Origin: Nepenthes gracilis
Lineage: Eukaryota; Streptophyta; Magnoliopsida; Caryophyllales; Nepenthaceae
Direction of reading: 5' to 3'
NCBI GenBank assembly: GCA_033239525.1
Contig: BSYO01000020.1
Span: forward strand, 6,325,892 to 6,389,891
DNA: 64,000 nt
Shown: positions 23,019-34,671 of the stretch, one piece after another
How the letters are laid out: each line of letters begins with the position of its first letter
Position numbering within the stretch: position 1 is the first letter of the stretch
The notes under the pieces: model-generated
The model's input: only the letters and a program-made list of their open reading frames with translations
Database searches by the model: none
Told to the model about the DNA's origin: nothing
Position numbers and translations under genes: made by a program

Positions 23019-24934
23019 CTCAATCTCAAAGTTACCAATTACTTCAGAATTGTATCATACAAATCATCAAAGAATTTTTTTTTCTCTTATCATCCCATCC
23101 ATTACCACGTGTGGAGTATATTAAGCCAGTTCAGTGCACCTGATGTCAGACTTCACCATGGTTTGGTCCCTTGTTACAAATGGGCAAATTCATCCTTCAA
23201 CTTTGCAGGCTCATAGGAAAGTATTTATCCAACAATACTTCCTAGAAGGATTGGGAAGGCCTCCTGGATGAACCGGATGGTAAACCTCTTAGATGGGTTG
23301 GGAAGCCTCTTAAATGGACTGGACAAGACTCCTAGATGAAGGGCATCTTCTGGACAGAAGGCGGGCCTCATAGATGGAGGGCAATTTTTTGACGGAGGCC
23401 GGTCCTCTCGGACGAATGGTGGCTTCTAGATAAAAGGAAACTCCTGAATAAAGTGCAAGCCTCCTAGACGAAGGGTTGGACTCCAGGATGGAGGACAAGC
23501 ACCCTGGTATGCGCTTAACCAGCGGGCAGCTTATAAAGATGCACTCATAAAAAAGTGGTTGACTAGTGATCATTGCGGATTTTTTTATGCCTTCGGAGCC
23601 TTGTGGGAACTTACTGTGGCAATGTTTTTATAGTGTGATCCACAAAGTTTTACCTGCTAGTCTGAGTGACGTGGGACCTTAGACAAGATGCCTTGAGAAG
23701 ATTTGTTGGGTTGGAGCTGTTGGGCTACATTGTGGGCTCGTCCGGTGCCTTGCGATGGGCTTTGAAAAATTTTTGACAAGCTATCTCTGCTACACTTTAA
23801 ACTCTAGGCTAGCCCACAAGATCGGACGAATCAATAATTGACATGTATGAATAATATGCTAAAATTGATGACACGTAGAAATATAGGTTTAAAAATCAGT
23901 GACAAATAAAAACATATATAATAAAATTTATGGAATTCAATATAGTTTACATGACTTTAAAACTTGAGCATTCTAAAATTTCATGAGATGGGAATAAATT
24001 GACATGATACAAAGTAAAATTATAGAATAAAAAAATATCACATATATGAATATTTAAATAAGATATGCTCAAAATTTTTTTAAAAAAAGTAATAAATGAA
24101 ATAATGAGTTTAGATACATTTATTTTTACTTAAATTTACCAAAAATTAGCCTGAATTCTCTTTAAATTCACATTATCTTTCCTTCTCTCTTTCTTCTTTC
24201 TCTATTCATCTTTTATTTCTCTCAATTTTCTCAAGACTTGGTGAAAAATGCCTATATATAACAAATCGGCGCATGTATGCACGATCAGGGATGACTCAAG
24301 TACACAGGTAAATTTCGCACTATGCACGAGCAACCAATGGGTGTACATTAGATGTCAACATTCTACTTTAAATACATATGAAAGTCACTCGTGTGCATAT
24401 CAAATTCAACTATTTTGTTCAAAACACACTCATGCATAGGTCAGGTGTATACTAGGTCCCAACACTTAATTTTTTATCTAAACCTAATTTTTTATCTAAA
24501 TCTGTAATTAACTTTAAAATTTTATTATTTTATTTATTCTAGCATTATCAAAATAAATCTTTGTATTTATACTTTACAACAACAGAAAGGAATATGTAGA
24601 AGTATAAGTGGTGCATACTATTCGTGATCACTAACCACAAGACAAATGCCTTTGCAAGGTTTGATCCGCTCCCCACACAAGATTGTGGTAGAAAACGTCT
24701 ATTCCATTAGGTATACAGATAACCTTTGAAACTAAGATCTGGAAGTTACTGTAGATAAGGCATGAACGGAATTTCCAAATAGTCAATATCACAGAGTTAT
24801 CTCCCAAAAAATCCCAAAGCTGAATATGAAAATGTTGAAATCTCCATGCACAGCCCATGGCTATGTGTAATGAGTTGCTAGGAACTCAAGAAGCAGCAAG
24901 AGAGGTTTTCTCCCACTTTCGGAATGTGCCATAT
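23019..24934. other. Intergenic spacer with degenerate minisatellite
   Basis: Mostly AT-rich, without a recognisable gene. The tract at 23247-23500 is repetitive. The part at 24600-24934, immediately left of copia A, is less AT-rich and carries a 75-residue minus-strand open frame (24631-24858) that I do not recognise. Confidence 0.5.
23247..23500. repeat. Degenerate minisatellite, about 20-bp unit (CTCCTRGATGAAGGG-like)
   Basis: About twelve consecutive units of 17-25 bp each begin with a variant of CCTCCTAGATGAA, for example CCTCTTAGATGGG, CTCATAGATGGAG and CTCCAGGATGGAG. Spacing is irregular and units are strongly diverged. Confidence 0.6.
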
Positions 24935-24939
24935 AGACA
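24935..24939. other. Target-site duplication AGACA (left) of copia A
   Basis: AGACA lies directly before the LTR start TGTTGG at 24940 and recurs at 57728-57732 directly after the 3' LTR. The pair proves that the two LTR pieces 32 kb apart belong to one element. Confidence 0.85.
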
Positions 24940-25109
24940 TGTTGGTTATACAATTTTCATAAAAAAAAAAGAAAAGAAAAGATGAGAACCAACGGTTGGT
25001 CCAATTTCGTGTAACCCTTCTTGCCCAATCTCCATGGTAACTTGTCATGAGATAATTGATAGAATTATGTTTTTATATTAGTATGATCTTAGTTTTGTTT
25101 ATGTCTAAT
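24940..25109 (+). repeat. Copia A 5' LTR, left piece
   Basis: It starts TGTTGGTTATACA and aligns with 57386-57548, including the landmarks TTGGTTATAC, CTCCATGG and CATGAGATAATT. It is cut by the reverse gypsy that begins at about 25110. The LTR resumes at 30521. Confidence 0.85.
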
Positions 25110-25546
25110 TGGGCGGAGCAGCCACACAATCGGAACCGATTGTGATTGATTTTAATGTAAGGGGATTGGGAATGAGATATTGAGCAGAGGGGAGGAAAGC
25201 ACAGAAGAGGGGAGAAGACGTGGAGAGAGAAAGGAGAGTTGAGTAAATGTTTTCTATATTTTCTTTCGTTTCCTTCCAGACGCCTAATAGCTACGGTGAG
25301 CATAACAAACAATTAACAATAGCCCTCATAACGTATAATTAACGAGCATAAGGGTCCACGTGCATAACTAAATGGTGTGCATAACTAAATGGGGCATAGC
25401 ATTAAGCAAACAATTCAAATAAATCCCTATATTTCCAGTGTGTCCGGTGGGGGCGATTCTTTGCTTGCGCACCTGTGTGAGTTTCCTCTGGCTTGCCGGT
25501 TGAGTCGAGATACCGTACGGGTCCCCGTGAGCTGAGCCCGTGAACA
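25110..25546 (-). repeat. 3' LTR of gypsy F (left copy on plus strand)
   Basis: About 437 bp. On the minus strand it starts TGTTCACGGGC (one change and one small indel from the other copy) and ends CCGCCCA. It contains the near-palindrome CACAATCGG-AA-CCGATTGTG at 25125-25144. Confidence 0.8.
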
Positions 25547-27014
25547 TTCCACCCTCATGAAAATCACCTTGTCCTCGAGTGAAATTCAGGAAATCTCGAT
25601 GGAGAGTTGCCACGAGTTCCCATGTGGCTTCCTCGTACTGGGTGGAGAGTGCCATTGGGCGAGCACTTGTGGCAGCGCTGGTCTTCCCTTCTTTGCAAAA
25701 TCCGTCTAAATCCCGGCAAGTGAGGGAAACTCCAGGGGATGGGAGAATCGTTTGCCAACTCAGCTTCCACTGGTGACTCACGGGATCACCTCGGCACTTA
25801 AGGAGAGATACATGAAATACATTATGAATCCTAGAGGAGGCGGGAAGATGTAGGCGATAAGCCACTTTGCCTATGCGTTCCAGGATCCGGAAGGGCCCAT
25901 AGTAGCGTTTGGCTAGTTTGTGATACGGTCGACGAGCTGCGGTGGTCTGGCGATACGGCTGCAGTTTTACAAAGACCCACTCGTCCAGTTGGAATTCTCG
26001 ATCGGTGCGATGTGCATCTGCCTGATTTTTCATTCGTAGTTGCGCGCGTTGCAGATTTGTCTTGAGAGCAGCGAGGACAGTGGACCGTTCGGTAATTAAT
26101 TCATCAACCGCGGCTACTGGAGATGCTCCACAGTATAATCTTGTAGCGTGGGTGGTGGCCAAACCATAAAGCTGGCCGGGGTCATTTGTATGGCGGAATG
26201 CCAAGCTGTATTATAATGCCACTCAGCCCATGGCGAATTGTCCCGATTAGCTGGGTGGTGTCAGCGGCAAAGCTACGGAGATAATCCTCCAAGCATCGAT
26301 TAACCACTTCCGTTTGCAGCCGTCCGTTTGGGGATGGTATCTTGTTTCTTTGAGCAACTGTGAAGTTCCTTATGAGGCGGAAAAGCTCTTGCCAAAAATG
26401 TACTCATGAAAATAGGGTCGCGATCGGAGACGATATCTTTTGGAACTCCATGCACGTGCGGATGTCGTGACAAACACAGCGGCTAGATCAACGGCTGTAA
26501 GTGGTCGCCAATGAAGAAAAATGCGCATATTTGGACAATCGATCTACTACCCCTTAAGATCACCGTCCCTTGGATGGGGGCGGTGAGTGATAAAATCCAT
26601 GGAAATTGACTCGTATGCGTTGCGGAATTGGAAGCGGTGACGATCCACCAAAGGTGTTGAGTGGCTTGATCTCTGCAGATGACTACAGGTTAGCGACAAA
26701 TCGCTGACATCATTCCTCGTTTCTGCCAAGTAGAAGGAAGGCGCTATCCCTTGCCATTGTCTTATTTGCATGCCGCATGCCCCCTGCGGTGAGCAAAGGA
26801 TATTCCCGCAAGATGATCTCCTGCAAGGTACATTTACGAGGGAATAAGATCGGCGGCAAAAAAACACCCGTCCATGCACCTTGTATAATGCTCGAAGTCC
26901 TCTGGACGGTCGGTGATGGATTTGATCATTTTTGATGCGGTGGTTGTTGCTTGTAATATTCATTTGAGAAAGATGCTTATGAGAGGTCTTGACACCATCT
27001 GCCCAGTATTGCAT
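25547..27014 (-). pseudogene. Integrase and chromodomain-like tail of gypsy F
   Basis: The minus-strand frame 27014-26547 ends with SMDFITHRPH, the first catalytic Asp of the core. The second Asp region is present but frameshifted around 26430. Frame 26204-25368 holds the C-terminal part (DEWVFVKLQPYRQTTAARR, RIHNVFHVSLLKCRGDP), then a chromodomain-like STQYEEATWELVATLHRDF. The same residues recur in gypsy element 1. Small deletions relative to that copy explain the frame breaks. Confidence 0.7.
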
Positions 27015-28500
27015 TGCCCGTCCTATGGCAGCGACAGGGGCATCAGCTGGCCCATTATCTCTTCGGTGATATAAACTATATCAAAGTCATACCGTCAATT
27101 TAGTGATCCATTTTGTTGTTCTAATTGTATGGATTGCCTGCATGTCATCAAGACCGAAGTGGCCGGTGATCTCTGTTTGGACTACAAATTTAGCGCCTAC
27201 TGGTATTAGCGCCATTTCTTAATTTGCTTGATGACAGACAAATACGGCTAGGACATACGTCGAGGAATTCGTAGCTTTGGACACAGGCTGCCTGCTTCAG
27301 AAGTAGGCAAGGGGTCAGTCCGATATGTACCAAAGACAACTAGCCACTCCACTTTGCCCAAGCATCTGTTTGCACCACGAATGGCTGTGAAAAGTCCGGT
27401 AAAGTGAGAACGGTGAGTGGTGCTGAGTTGTTTTTTAAAGGGATTCGAACGCTACAAATGGCCGCTCTACCATATGAAGCAATCTTTAGTAGTAGTTGGG
27501 TGAGGGGAGCCGCAACTGAGAATACTGCCACAAACGTCGTAGTATCCCGCCAATCCCAAAAATCCTCGGGTTGTTTTTCTTTGTTGGTAGGGATTGGCCA
27601 GCCCGTCTTCGCAATTTTGGCTGGATCCACACGCCACCCCTTGTCTTTGAGACAATGCCAGCCCAAAATAGGAAGGAAATCCTAGAACTCGCATGGTTTG
27701 CTTGGCGTGAGAAGGAGTGAGTCGTAGGATTTGGGAGGACTTGAGCGAGGTGCGAAGGTGGGCTTTCCGGGATGGGCTATAGACCAAGATATCATCGAAA
27801 GAACACCAGCACGAACTTCATGGAAAATCAATTAGAAGATGGTATTCATTTGACTTGGAAGGAGGAGGGTGCATTTGACAACCCGAAGGGCATGACGAGA
27901 AATTCGTAGTGTCCAAGTGTCGGAAGGTCATCTTGTGCACATGTTTGGATGCACCAAGTGATGGTAAGCCAAGCACGTAAATCTAATTTAGAGAACAGTG
28001 GCGCCATACAATTCATCAGTTAGTCCACCGTTGGAATTGAACCCGGTCCTTGATGGTAATTGCGTTCAGGGCACGGTAATTCCACGTAAAATCGCCCCGC
28101 TGCCGTCCTTCTTTTTCACTAAAAGCACGGTGTGAAAATGGACTTGTCTTTGGTCGGATAGTACCTTCGCCAAGATTTCCTTGATGAGATTCTCCATGAC
28201 ACCCTTTTTGAAAATGTAGTATCGGTATGGCTTCACATACTTAGGCGTTGCATTAGATTGTAAGGGAATTTTGTGGCCGGTGTGGCGTCGGGGAGGCAGC
28301 CCTTGGGGCACCGTAAAGACATCTGAAATTCTTGGAGAATGGCTTACTTGAGCAACTGATGTTAGGGTTCATCCCTTTTTGGGCAACGAAAAACATAAGC
28401 GCAACTCTGTGGGTTACTGCTGCTGGCCCTTGATCGAAGGTGGTGAGTGACCTTCGGTGGAAATAAGAGGCGATGGCCTTGGTCAAGTCACCGCGCCCGT
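27015..28500 (-). pseudogene. Reverse transcriptase and RNase H remnant of gypsy F
   Basis: The minus-strand frame 28311-28066 reads RRHTGHKIPLQSNATPKYVK, then TVLLVKKKDGSGAI, the start of the reverse transcriptase. Frame 27666-27340 carries the connection to RNase H (GWRVDPAKIAKTGWPIP, then FSQPFVVQTDAWAKWSG). The middle is broken by many small indels and no continuous catalytic frame remains. Confidence 0.65.
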
Positions 28501-30057
28501 AAGCGACTCATGGTGATCGTGGTGACCATGGCGACACGCCGTGGAGGGTCAGTCAATTGCCAGCGTGTTTGAAACGCATCCACACGCCTTATAATCAAAT
28601 AAGACTGTCCCAATGCAGCTAACCATTGGACGCCCAAAACCACATCTGCTCCCATAAATTGGAAGCAAATAAAGGTCTATCGAGAATATAGAGGACTCTA
28701 AGATCGGGGTACCTTAGCACACATGCCTTCGCATTGCAAGGGAGGTCTGTTTCCCCACTCAGTAACATTAAGATAGTGTGAAGGTTCTATAGGGAGTTCC
28801 AGATACTTGGCCAGCCGTGTCTGTAGGAAGTTGTGGGTTGAACCGCTGTCCACCAGCACTGTCACAGTATGGCCTGCAATGGTTCCTGTCAAGCGCAGAG
28901 TTGTGGCGGCCTGGTGACCTTCTAAGGCATGGAAGGAAATAGTTGGAGCATTTTACGCCTGGCGATAACTCTTCTGGACAAGGCGATTGCACACTTTCCT
29001 CTTGATCATGACCAACTGCGATTGTTTTCCATATCTTCATCCCATGACCAACATCACGAGAGAATTGAGGTGTTTCACGGTGTCACAGAGCGAACCGCTC
29101 GTCACAATTAAAGCATAAGCCACGTTCTCTTAAAGCGGCCATTTCGGCGGAGGTGAGCCTCTTGATTGGGAACTTTGGGGCGGGTTCAAAGGGGTGGCGC
29201 TTTCTTGGTGCCCTGGCTGTGAGAGATTTTGCCACCCGGCGAGGACGATGGTTGCGATTGGAATCTAACTTTTCTTCCACAATTTTGCCATGCCAATAGA
29301 ACCGTGTAATGACAGGGGTTTCAACGGAGGATTTGTGCCGAATGTCATCGTAGACCCAGGATATGAAGCAATTTAAGAGGTTGTTGTGATGAGTCCACTG
29401 GAGTTCGGGTGGGACAGTGATTCGAACTCAGCCATGTAGACCGCCACCGTGGTAGTCTCTGTTCAGCTTGTATAATGCCGTCGTAATTCACAAGGTAGAA
29501 GGTCCAAATCGGGCTCCAATCACGAGCAAAGAATTCCCGGGTTGTAAGTTGCACAGTTGCATGCATCCATTGGAACCATTGCAACGCGAGGCTGCAGACA
29601 TATAGAGGCGGCCACGGTGAGTTTTTGCTCGGGAGGCGTGCGATGGTAGAGGAAAAATCGGTCGATTTGGAACAGCCATCTGTCACGTTATCCCCACGAG
29701 AAAAAGGGAATCTCGAGCTTTGGCAACCTCGGTTGAAGCTCGGGATGGTTTTCGCCGGGGATGACAACAGCGTAGGTAGGGTTTGCGGAAGCGGCATGGG
29801 TGGTACCGAGAAAGTAGAAGAACTCACCGCGGTGTCGGAAGTAATGGTGGCAACGCCGAGTCATGGAAAAACGTTCCCATCACGGCCGAGTGTGATTAAT
29901 CTCAAATAGATTGTTTGATGTGTTCTATCGCTTTATGGGTTGCAATGTCCTCCGAGTGTTGTTGAACAACAGCGCGACATCCTTCACTTCTCTCACCATG
30001 CATGCGAGGGTTTCCTCGTGTGCCTTGATGAGTCGTGATACCCTCCGCCATGTCACC
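28501..30057 (-). pseudogene. gag and protease remnant of gypsy F
   Basis: From about 30050 on the minus strand a MAEGITTHQGT-like start matches the MADGVMT start of gypsy element 1. Gag pieces follow (frames 29827-29345 and 29679-29488), then a knuckle remnant with CFNCDERFAL near 29090. The protease frame 28892-28698 has TVLVDSGSTHNFLQTRLA, so its catalytic Asp survives. The frames do not join. Confidence 0.65.
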
Positions 30058-30075
30058 TCTCAATGAAAAGCACCT
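30058..30075 (-). other. Putative primer-binding region of gypsy F
   Basis: On the minus strand AGGTGCTTTTCATTGAGA directly follows the 5' LTR, matching the stretch after the 5' LTR of gypsy element 1 (17518-17535). Its conservation between the two copies supports a role in priming. Confidence 0.4.
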
Positions 30076-30520
30076 TGGGCGGGCTTAACACAATCGGAAC
30101 CGATTGTGATTGTGGAACGTAGAAGGGATTAGGAAATTGAGATATTGACAAGAGGGAGGAAAGCCACGAAAAGAGAGGGAGAAGACGCGTGAGAGAGAAA
30201 AGGAGAGTTGAGTAAATGTTTTCTATATTTTCTTTGTTCCTTTCAGACGCCTAATAGCTCTGGTGAGCATAACAGAAACAATTAACAATAGCCCTCATAA
30301 TGAACAATTAACTGAGCATAAGGGTCACATGCATAACTAAATGGTGTGCATAACTAAATGGGGGCATAGCAGTTAAGCAAACAATTCAAATAAAATCCCT
30401 ATATTTCCCACCCAGTGTCCCAAAAGCGATTCTTTGCACGGCGCACAGCTGTGAGTTTCCTCCTGGCTTGCCGGTTGAGTCGAGATACGGTACGGGTCCC
30501 CGGTAGCCAGGCCCGTAACA
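30076..30520 (-). repeat. 5' LTR of gypsy F (right copy on plus strand)
   Basis: This 445-bp minus-strand LTR starts TGTTACGGGCCTGGC at 30520. It aligns with 25110-25546 over its whole length with several small indels. The near-palindrome CACAATCGG-AA-CCGATTGTG recurs at 30089-30108. Confidence 0.85.
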
Positions 30521-30705
30521 AATTCTCTAAGAATACACCATCATTAAAGGGGATAAAGGCTTGTAAGATAAAAAAACCAATAAGGATAATTTTTGCAGAA
30601 ATCAAAGCAACATGCTTGTATTCAATGGGGGAAAGTTAGTCGATCATCAATTTTATTTCACATTCGATTTTTATATGGCATGATTAAACTAGTTTATATC
30701 TAACA
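30521..30705 (+). repeat. Copia A 5' LTR, right piece
   Basis: Continues the LTR after gypsy F. It aligns with 57549-57727 (landmarks TTAAAGGGGAT, GATAATTTTTGCAGAAATCA and TTAGTCGATCATCAATTTTA) and ends ATATCTAACA before the primer site. Confidence 0.85.
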
Positions 30706-30707
30706 TT

Positions 30708-30718
30708 TGGTATCAGAG
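30708..30718 (+). other. Primer binding site of copia A (tRNA-iMet)
   Basis: TGGTATCAGAG follows the LTR end by two bases, the standard plant copia arrangement. It abuts the poly(T) end of the LINE. Confidence 0.85.
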
Positions 30719-33700
30719 TTTTTTTTTTTTTTTGATAAGAAAGTAAATTGCATTAAAAAAAAAAAATTACACAACTAATGATTTATCTCCTAGTGTTTTT
30801 CTAATTTGGAATTAAACCATAAATACTAGGGCATACCCCGAGTACCAAATAATATAACGAAAAAAATCAAGTACTGCAGAAGGACAATGTTCTTCAACAA
30901 AAGCTAGCACAAACTTAACAATCAGTAAAGTCAGCATTAGACTTAAACTAAGAGCATGCTACAGCCCATAGGACAGCAGAGAACAATAAGAAACCGCTTG
31001 CTTCAGCATGAGAATGCCTACATGCTTCAACGGTTCCAGCAGCAAGGCAACAATAATTTCCTTGGGCAGCTCATACATCAACAAAATTCTAAGAATTCAG
31101 CAGGTAGGCAGCTCCCACCCGGCAGCATCAGTTACATGAATCAACACGTGGGGCAGTCGCAGCATCATACTTCAGCATCACAACTCCAAAGAACTGCCAA
31201 CCATATAAGGCAACATCAACTGGCTCAACCCACAGCTTCACCTCGGCCGTTTGGCAACCACTACGCCCATTTGGCATCTCGGTTCTATACCGGCTGCACA
31301 ATCAAGACTCATCTCAGACAAACACCATCTTGGCCATAAGAGACCTCGGTCAAAAGCAGCTCATCTCATTGCACCTCGGTCAGTATAATACAGAAAACCC
31401 AAGTCATGGCAATGCACACGACGGGCAGTATGCATCACCCTTTTCAATTGCAAATATCTGTCCAAAGCAATAACCACAGCTGTTGCATCAGCACCTCACG
31501 GGCAGTAGGGCAGCAGTAATTTCCTTAGGCAGCACATATGCCAGCCTCATACTTCAGCAAAATCCAGCCAGCAAATTCCAAAAGTCGGACAGCACACCAC
31601 CTTGGCCATAAAGGACCTTGGTCAAAGGCATCTCATCCCGTTGCATACATCTCAGCAAAAGCCAACCTCAGCCAAACGCAAAAAAGTAATGTCATCCACA
31701 ATTTCAGGATCCGCAACCTCCGGGTAGTTGAAAGGCAACCATAGGACAGCTGCTGAAAAATTCAGTACAAAATCAGCAAACCCAAGGATTCAGCATAACA
31801 GCCTCCCAGCATTCAGGAGGACTCCAATCCCTTGGAGTAATCAAAAGACAGCAGTGTAGCTTTGCAATCCAACAATCAGTAGGATGACAGAAATAAGGCG
31901 CCAGCAATTGATTGCATCCAAGCTGCATGAATTCTGCTCGAGGACATTACACAAGGCCACAGGAGCAGGTACCCCAACTCCGCATTCAGTCTAACCCACT
32001 AGGTGCAGGATTCAACACACAATCTAACAAAACTTAAAAATTTTGCTTCAGCATGACTTCCCACAGTTTAACAAAATAAAGCAGCAGCACTTGTCAGCTG
32101 CAAACCAGAAATTACTCCACGCATTGGCTCCAAACCAGAAATTACTTCACAATTTAACAAGGCTGAACTCTCCTAGATGTCAACACATAACTGCTGAAGA
32201 TTTGTTCCAGTAGGGATTTCATACAGCATGGCACAGCTGCTGAGGGAACGGCACAAAAACAAGATAGCAAAAGGAATCCATTCCATCGGCTGAAGGATAG
32301 CAAATCACTAGCACACTTGGATCAAGGAGAAAAATCCAAAATTCGCCATAGTACCGGAACATCCGGTGTTATGCCACTACTCCATCAACTCCAATTTGTG
32401 ATTAAAAAGGAGTGAGAACCCGAGCCCTTTGGATTCCTGGGAGATGGTTTCCGTCGTCCCCGGGCCTTTGATCTCTTCCATGGTGTCACCTGCAGAGCAA
32501 AGGATGACTCTTGAGGACAGGAGGCTTCAATAGCACCCTGAGAGGCATGGGCATCATGCTCCTGCTTAGCAGGAGCCACATCTGCAGTACATGCTGCTAG
32601 GGTGCTACAGGTCAGAATCCCCGGTGTTAGCGCCTGGCTACGGTTGTCCTTAATTTTCATCAATTGCATGCGTAAATTCTCTATTTTAGAAGTGATTTTG
32701 CTGGCAGAAGATGGCGACTCCTCCTTATTACAGCAAGATCTCCCTAGAGCTTCCAAGCGGTCCGTATCCGGAATAGGTTCGATGAGCAGTGGGGTTTCAC
32801 CATCTGGTATATTCGAATTAATACCATTTTTTAAAATTTCCGCAAAAGATGCAATATAATTGGAAGAAGAATGAGGCACAACCACTCTTAAAGCTCCATG
32901 AGGAAGAAGGCTACCCTAATGCACAGTGGCCAATGGACTCGACTCTGTGTTGGTGGTTTGGAAGGACTGGATTTCATCAAAATCCACACAGGGGCAGTTC
33001 ATACATTCGAGTCTAGGTGCCAGGTTGGGGGTAGCTGCATCTAGATGCTGGGGACTTTCAGGTGTGGATTTCGGCTCATATGCAACACCGCCATCTTCCA
33101 AGGGGGACTGGAGTTCAGAACTTGCCTCACTTATGGCACTACCAATCACTAAGACATCATTCGTATTATCTAACTCAGTTTGGTCGACAACAACAGGGCC
33201 CAAGGATCCAGCATCCTCTAGAAGGGGGCAAAGGGATTGGCAGAGCAACTTGAAACGGTTGCACCAGTCGGTTGGCCATATAGAGCAGGTTGCGTTGAAT
33301 GGTCTCATTGTTTCTTAACTGTGGATTTCTTGGTTTTGCATTTAGGTTCATCATGGCCTAACATTTGGCAGCAACCACATCGAGTCTGTTTCCATCTATA
33401 TTCTACATTCACCACAGTTTGGGATGTAGAATTTGGGTATGACAGAGCAATGCGTGTGGGTAGAGGGTCATCCACTCCCACTTCAACACAAATCTTAGCA
33501 GTAGAGACATTTTCCATATGGGTTGTCCGTTGTTCAAGCTGCAGAGGTTTCCCTACGGCATTAGCGACCCAGCTGTGACCAGAATGGGTCCAAAATTCAA
33601 TCGGTATGTTGGATAGTTTGATCCAAATAGGGAATCGTTTGTGCTCCTCCTTAGTCAATAACAAACCGGGAGACCATCGTTGAAGGAAAATGGCTTTTCC

Positions 33701-34620
33701 AGAAAAATGCCACGGTCCAGCAAGTAAGCATTTCTCCATCAGCTCCAAGGAAGAGAACCGAAAAAAGAAGAATCCAGCTTCATTTCCAGCAATGTGCAAG
33801 ATTCCAAAGCGTGCCCATATCTTCCTGGCTATGGCTTTGACAGCTAGGAAGTGGCGGGGTATCGAGGAAATGGCCAACAATAGTAAATCCCCATAAGAGG
33901 CTTCCTTGATTAATAACCTCAGAAGGAGGAAAAATAGAGGCAGTGTCTCCATCTATTACCTGAGGGGGGAAGAATTTTAAATCTTCACTAACCCCATTTT
34001 TTTCCTTCGGACGATATCAGCCCAGGAAGGGTGGGCTTCATTCCGATAAACGGGGGGTTGTGACGGGGAGGGGTGCGAGACATCACCGGAAGGCTTGCCA
34101 ACACCATCCTCAGGACCATTCACAACCGACGAGGCCGGATTTGACGGCACATTTCCATAGAACAAATGCGCAGAAGCAGAGACGGCAGCAGGGGAAGAAG
34201 GGACGTAACGAGCTGAGGACCAGGGTGAGATCGCTCAGTAGCCACTCCTTCGTCTGGGCCAAGGGACTTTGCATGCTGTGCCAATAGGGGGTCGTTGCGG
34301 AGATCCATCGACTTCGGACGCACCAAGAAGGATGCATCTGGGGGCAGAGGATTGTGAAGTCTCATCCCTCTTCAGCAAGGGATAAAAGGATTGGGCTAGG
34401 GATTTTGCATCAACTGCAGTCGAATGAGAAGATGGAGAGGGTAAGTGGGGAAGAGATGGAGGACCTAGTGGAGCTCCCAGGAGGCCGGCCATGGCCAGCG
34501 CCAGCGAAGACACGCGCCGTCCTCAACCCTAGCGACAGCCTTCGTAGATTCCGCCTGCTCAAAATTCAAAATTTGAAAAACCTGATCCGTCAATCTACCA
34601 TTGCCAGGTCATAGACTGAG
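30719..34620 (-). mobile_element. L1-type LINE in reverse, apparently lacking ORF2
   Basis: The plus strand starts with a 15-T run and TTTTTGATAAGAAAGTAAATTGCATT, the reverse of a LINE poly(A) tail. The minus strand carries a plant LINE ORF1 (DUF4283-like region plus CCHC knuckle, 34513-32385). From 32385 to the tail (1.66 kb) no endonuclease, reverse transcriptase or other long frame is seen. That part is rich in CTG/CAG-type triplets with internal imperfect repeats (for example 31329 against 31602). The element therefore looks non-autonomous. Its 5' end near 34620 is approximate. A weak possible duplication is TTGGTATCAG left against TTGGTATTAA at 34657. Confidence 0.75.
32385..34513 (-). 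pseudogene. LINE ORF1: DUF4283-like protein with CCHC zinc knuckle
   Basis: In plant L1-type LINEs, ORF1 encodes an RNA-binding protein. Here it is spread over minus-strand frames 34513-34235, 34165-33977, 33952-33305, 33308-32916 and 32885-32385. The piece with NEAHPSWADIVRRKK precedes the core frame 33952-33305 (215 residues). Its motifs are LLAGPWHFSGKAIFLQRWSP, FPIWIKLSNIPIEFWT and ICVEVGVDDPLPTRI. The knuckle CGCCQMLGHDEPKC fits CX2CX4HX4C exactly. The C-terminal pieces are acidic, then end basic (KRSKARGRRKPSPRNPKG). At least three frameshifts separate the parts. Confidence 0.8.
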
Positions 34621-34671
34621 GTGATGCATAATGCCCGAGAAATACGTTGAAGTGTTTTGGTATTAAGTGAT

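Larger units (their letters stand above)
25110..30520 (-). mobile_element. Ty3/gypsy element in reverse, inserted in the copia A 5' LTR (gypsy F)
   Basis: On the minus strand the order is LTR (30520-30076), gag, protease, reverse transcriptase, RNase H, integrase, chromodomain-like tail, LTR (25546-25110). It is the same family as gypsy element 1, sharing the LTR start TGTTACGGGCCTGGC, the conserved stretch after the LTR and matching protease and integrase motifs. Its target is visible: the left flank ends in AATT and the right flank begins AATTC. The uninterrupted copy of the same LTR at 57.5 kb has a single AATT there. The duplication is thus partly eroded. Many frameshifts and small deletions disable all genes. 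Confidence 0.88.

Noticed and set aside
24631..24858. 75-residue minus-strand frame left of copia A
   Set aside because: Unrecognised and short. The plus strand is equally gene-like when read through stops. It could be part of an old LTR or gene fragment, but nothing supports a call.
30956..31339. Gln/His-rich plus-strand open frame resembling a transcription-factor Q-tract
   Set aside because: It is antisense to the triplet-rich 3' region of the LINE and ends without any domain. CAG/CTG richness explains the glutamine runs.
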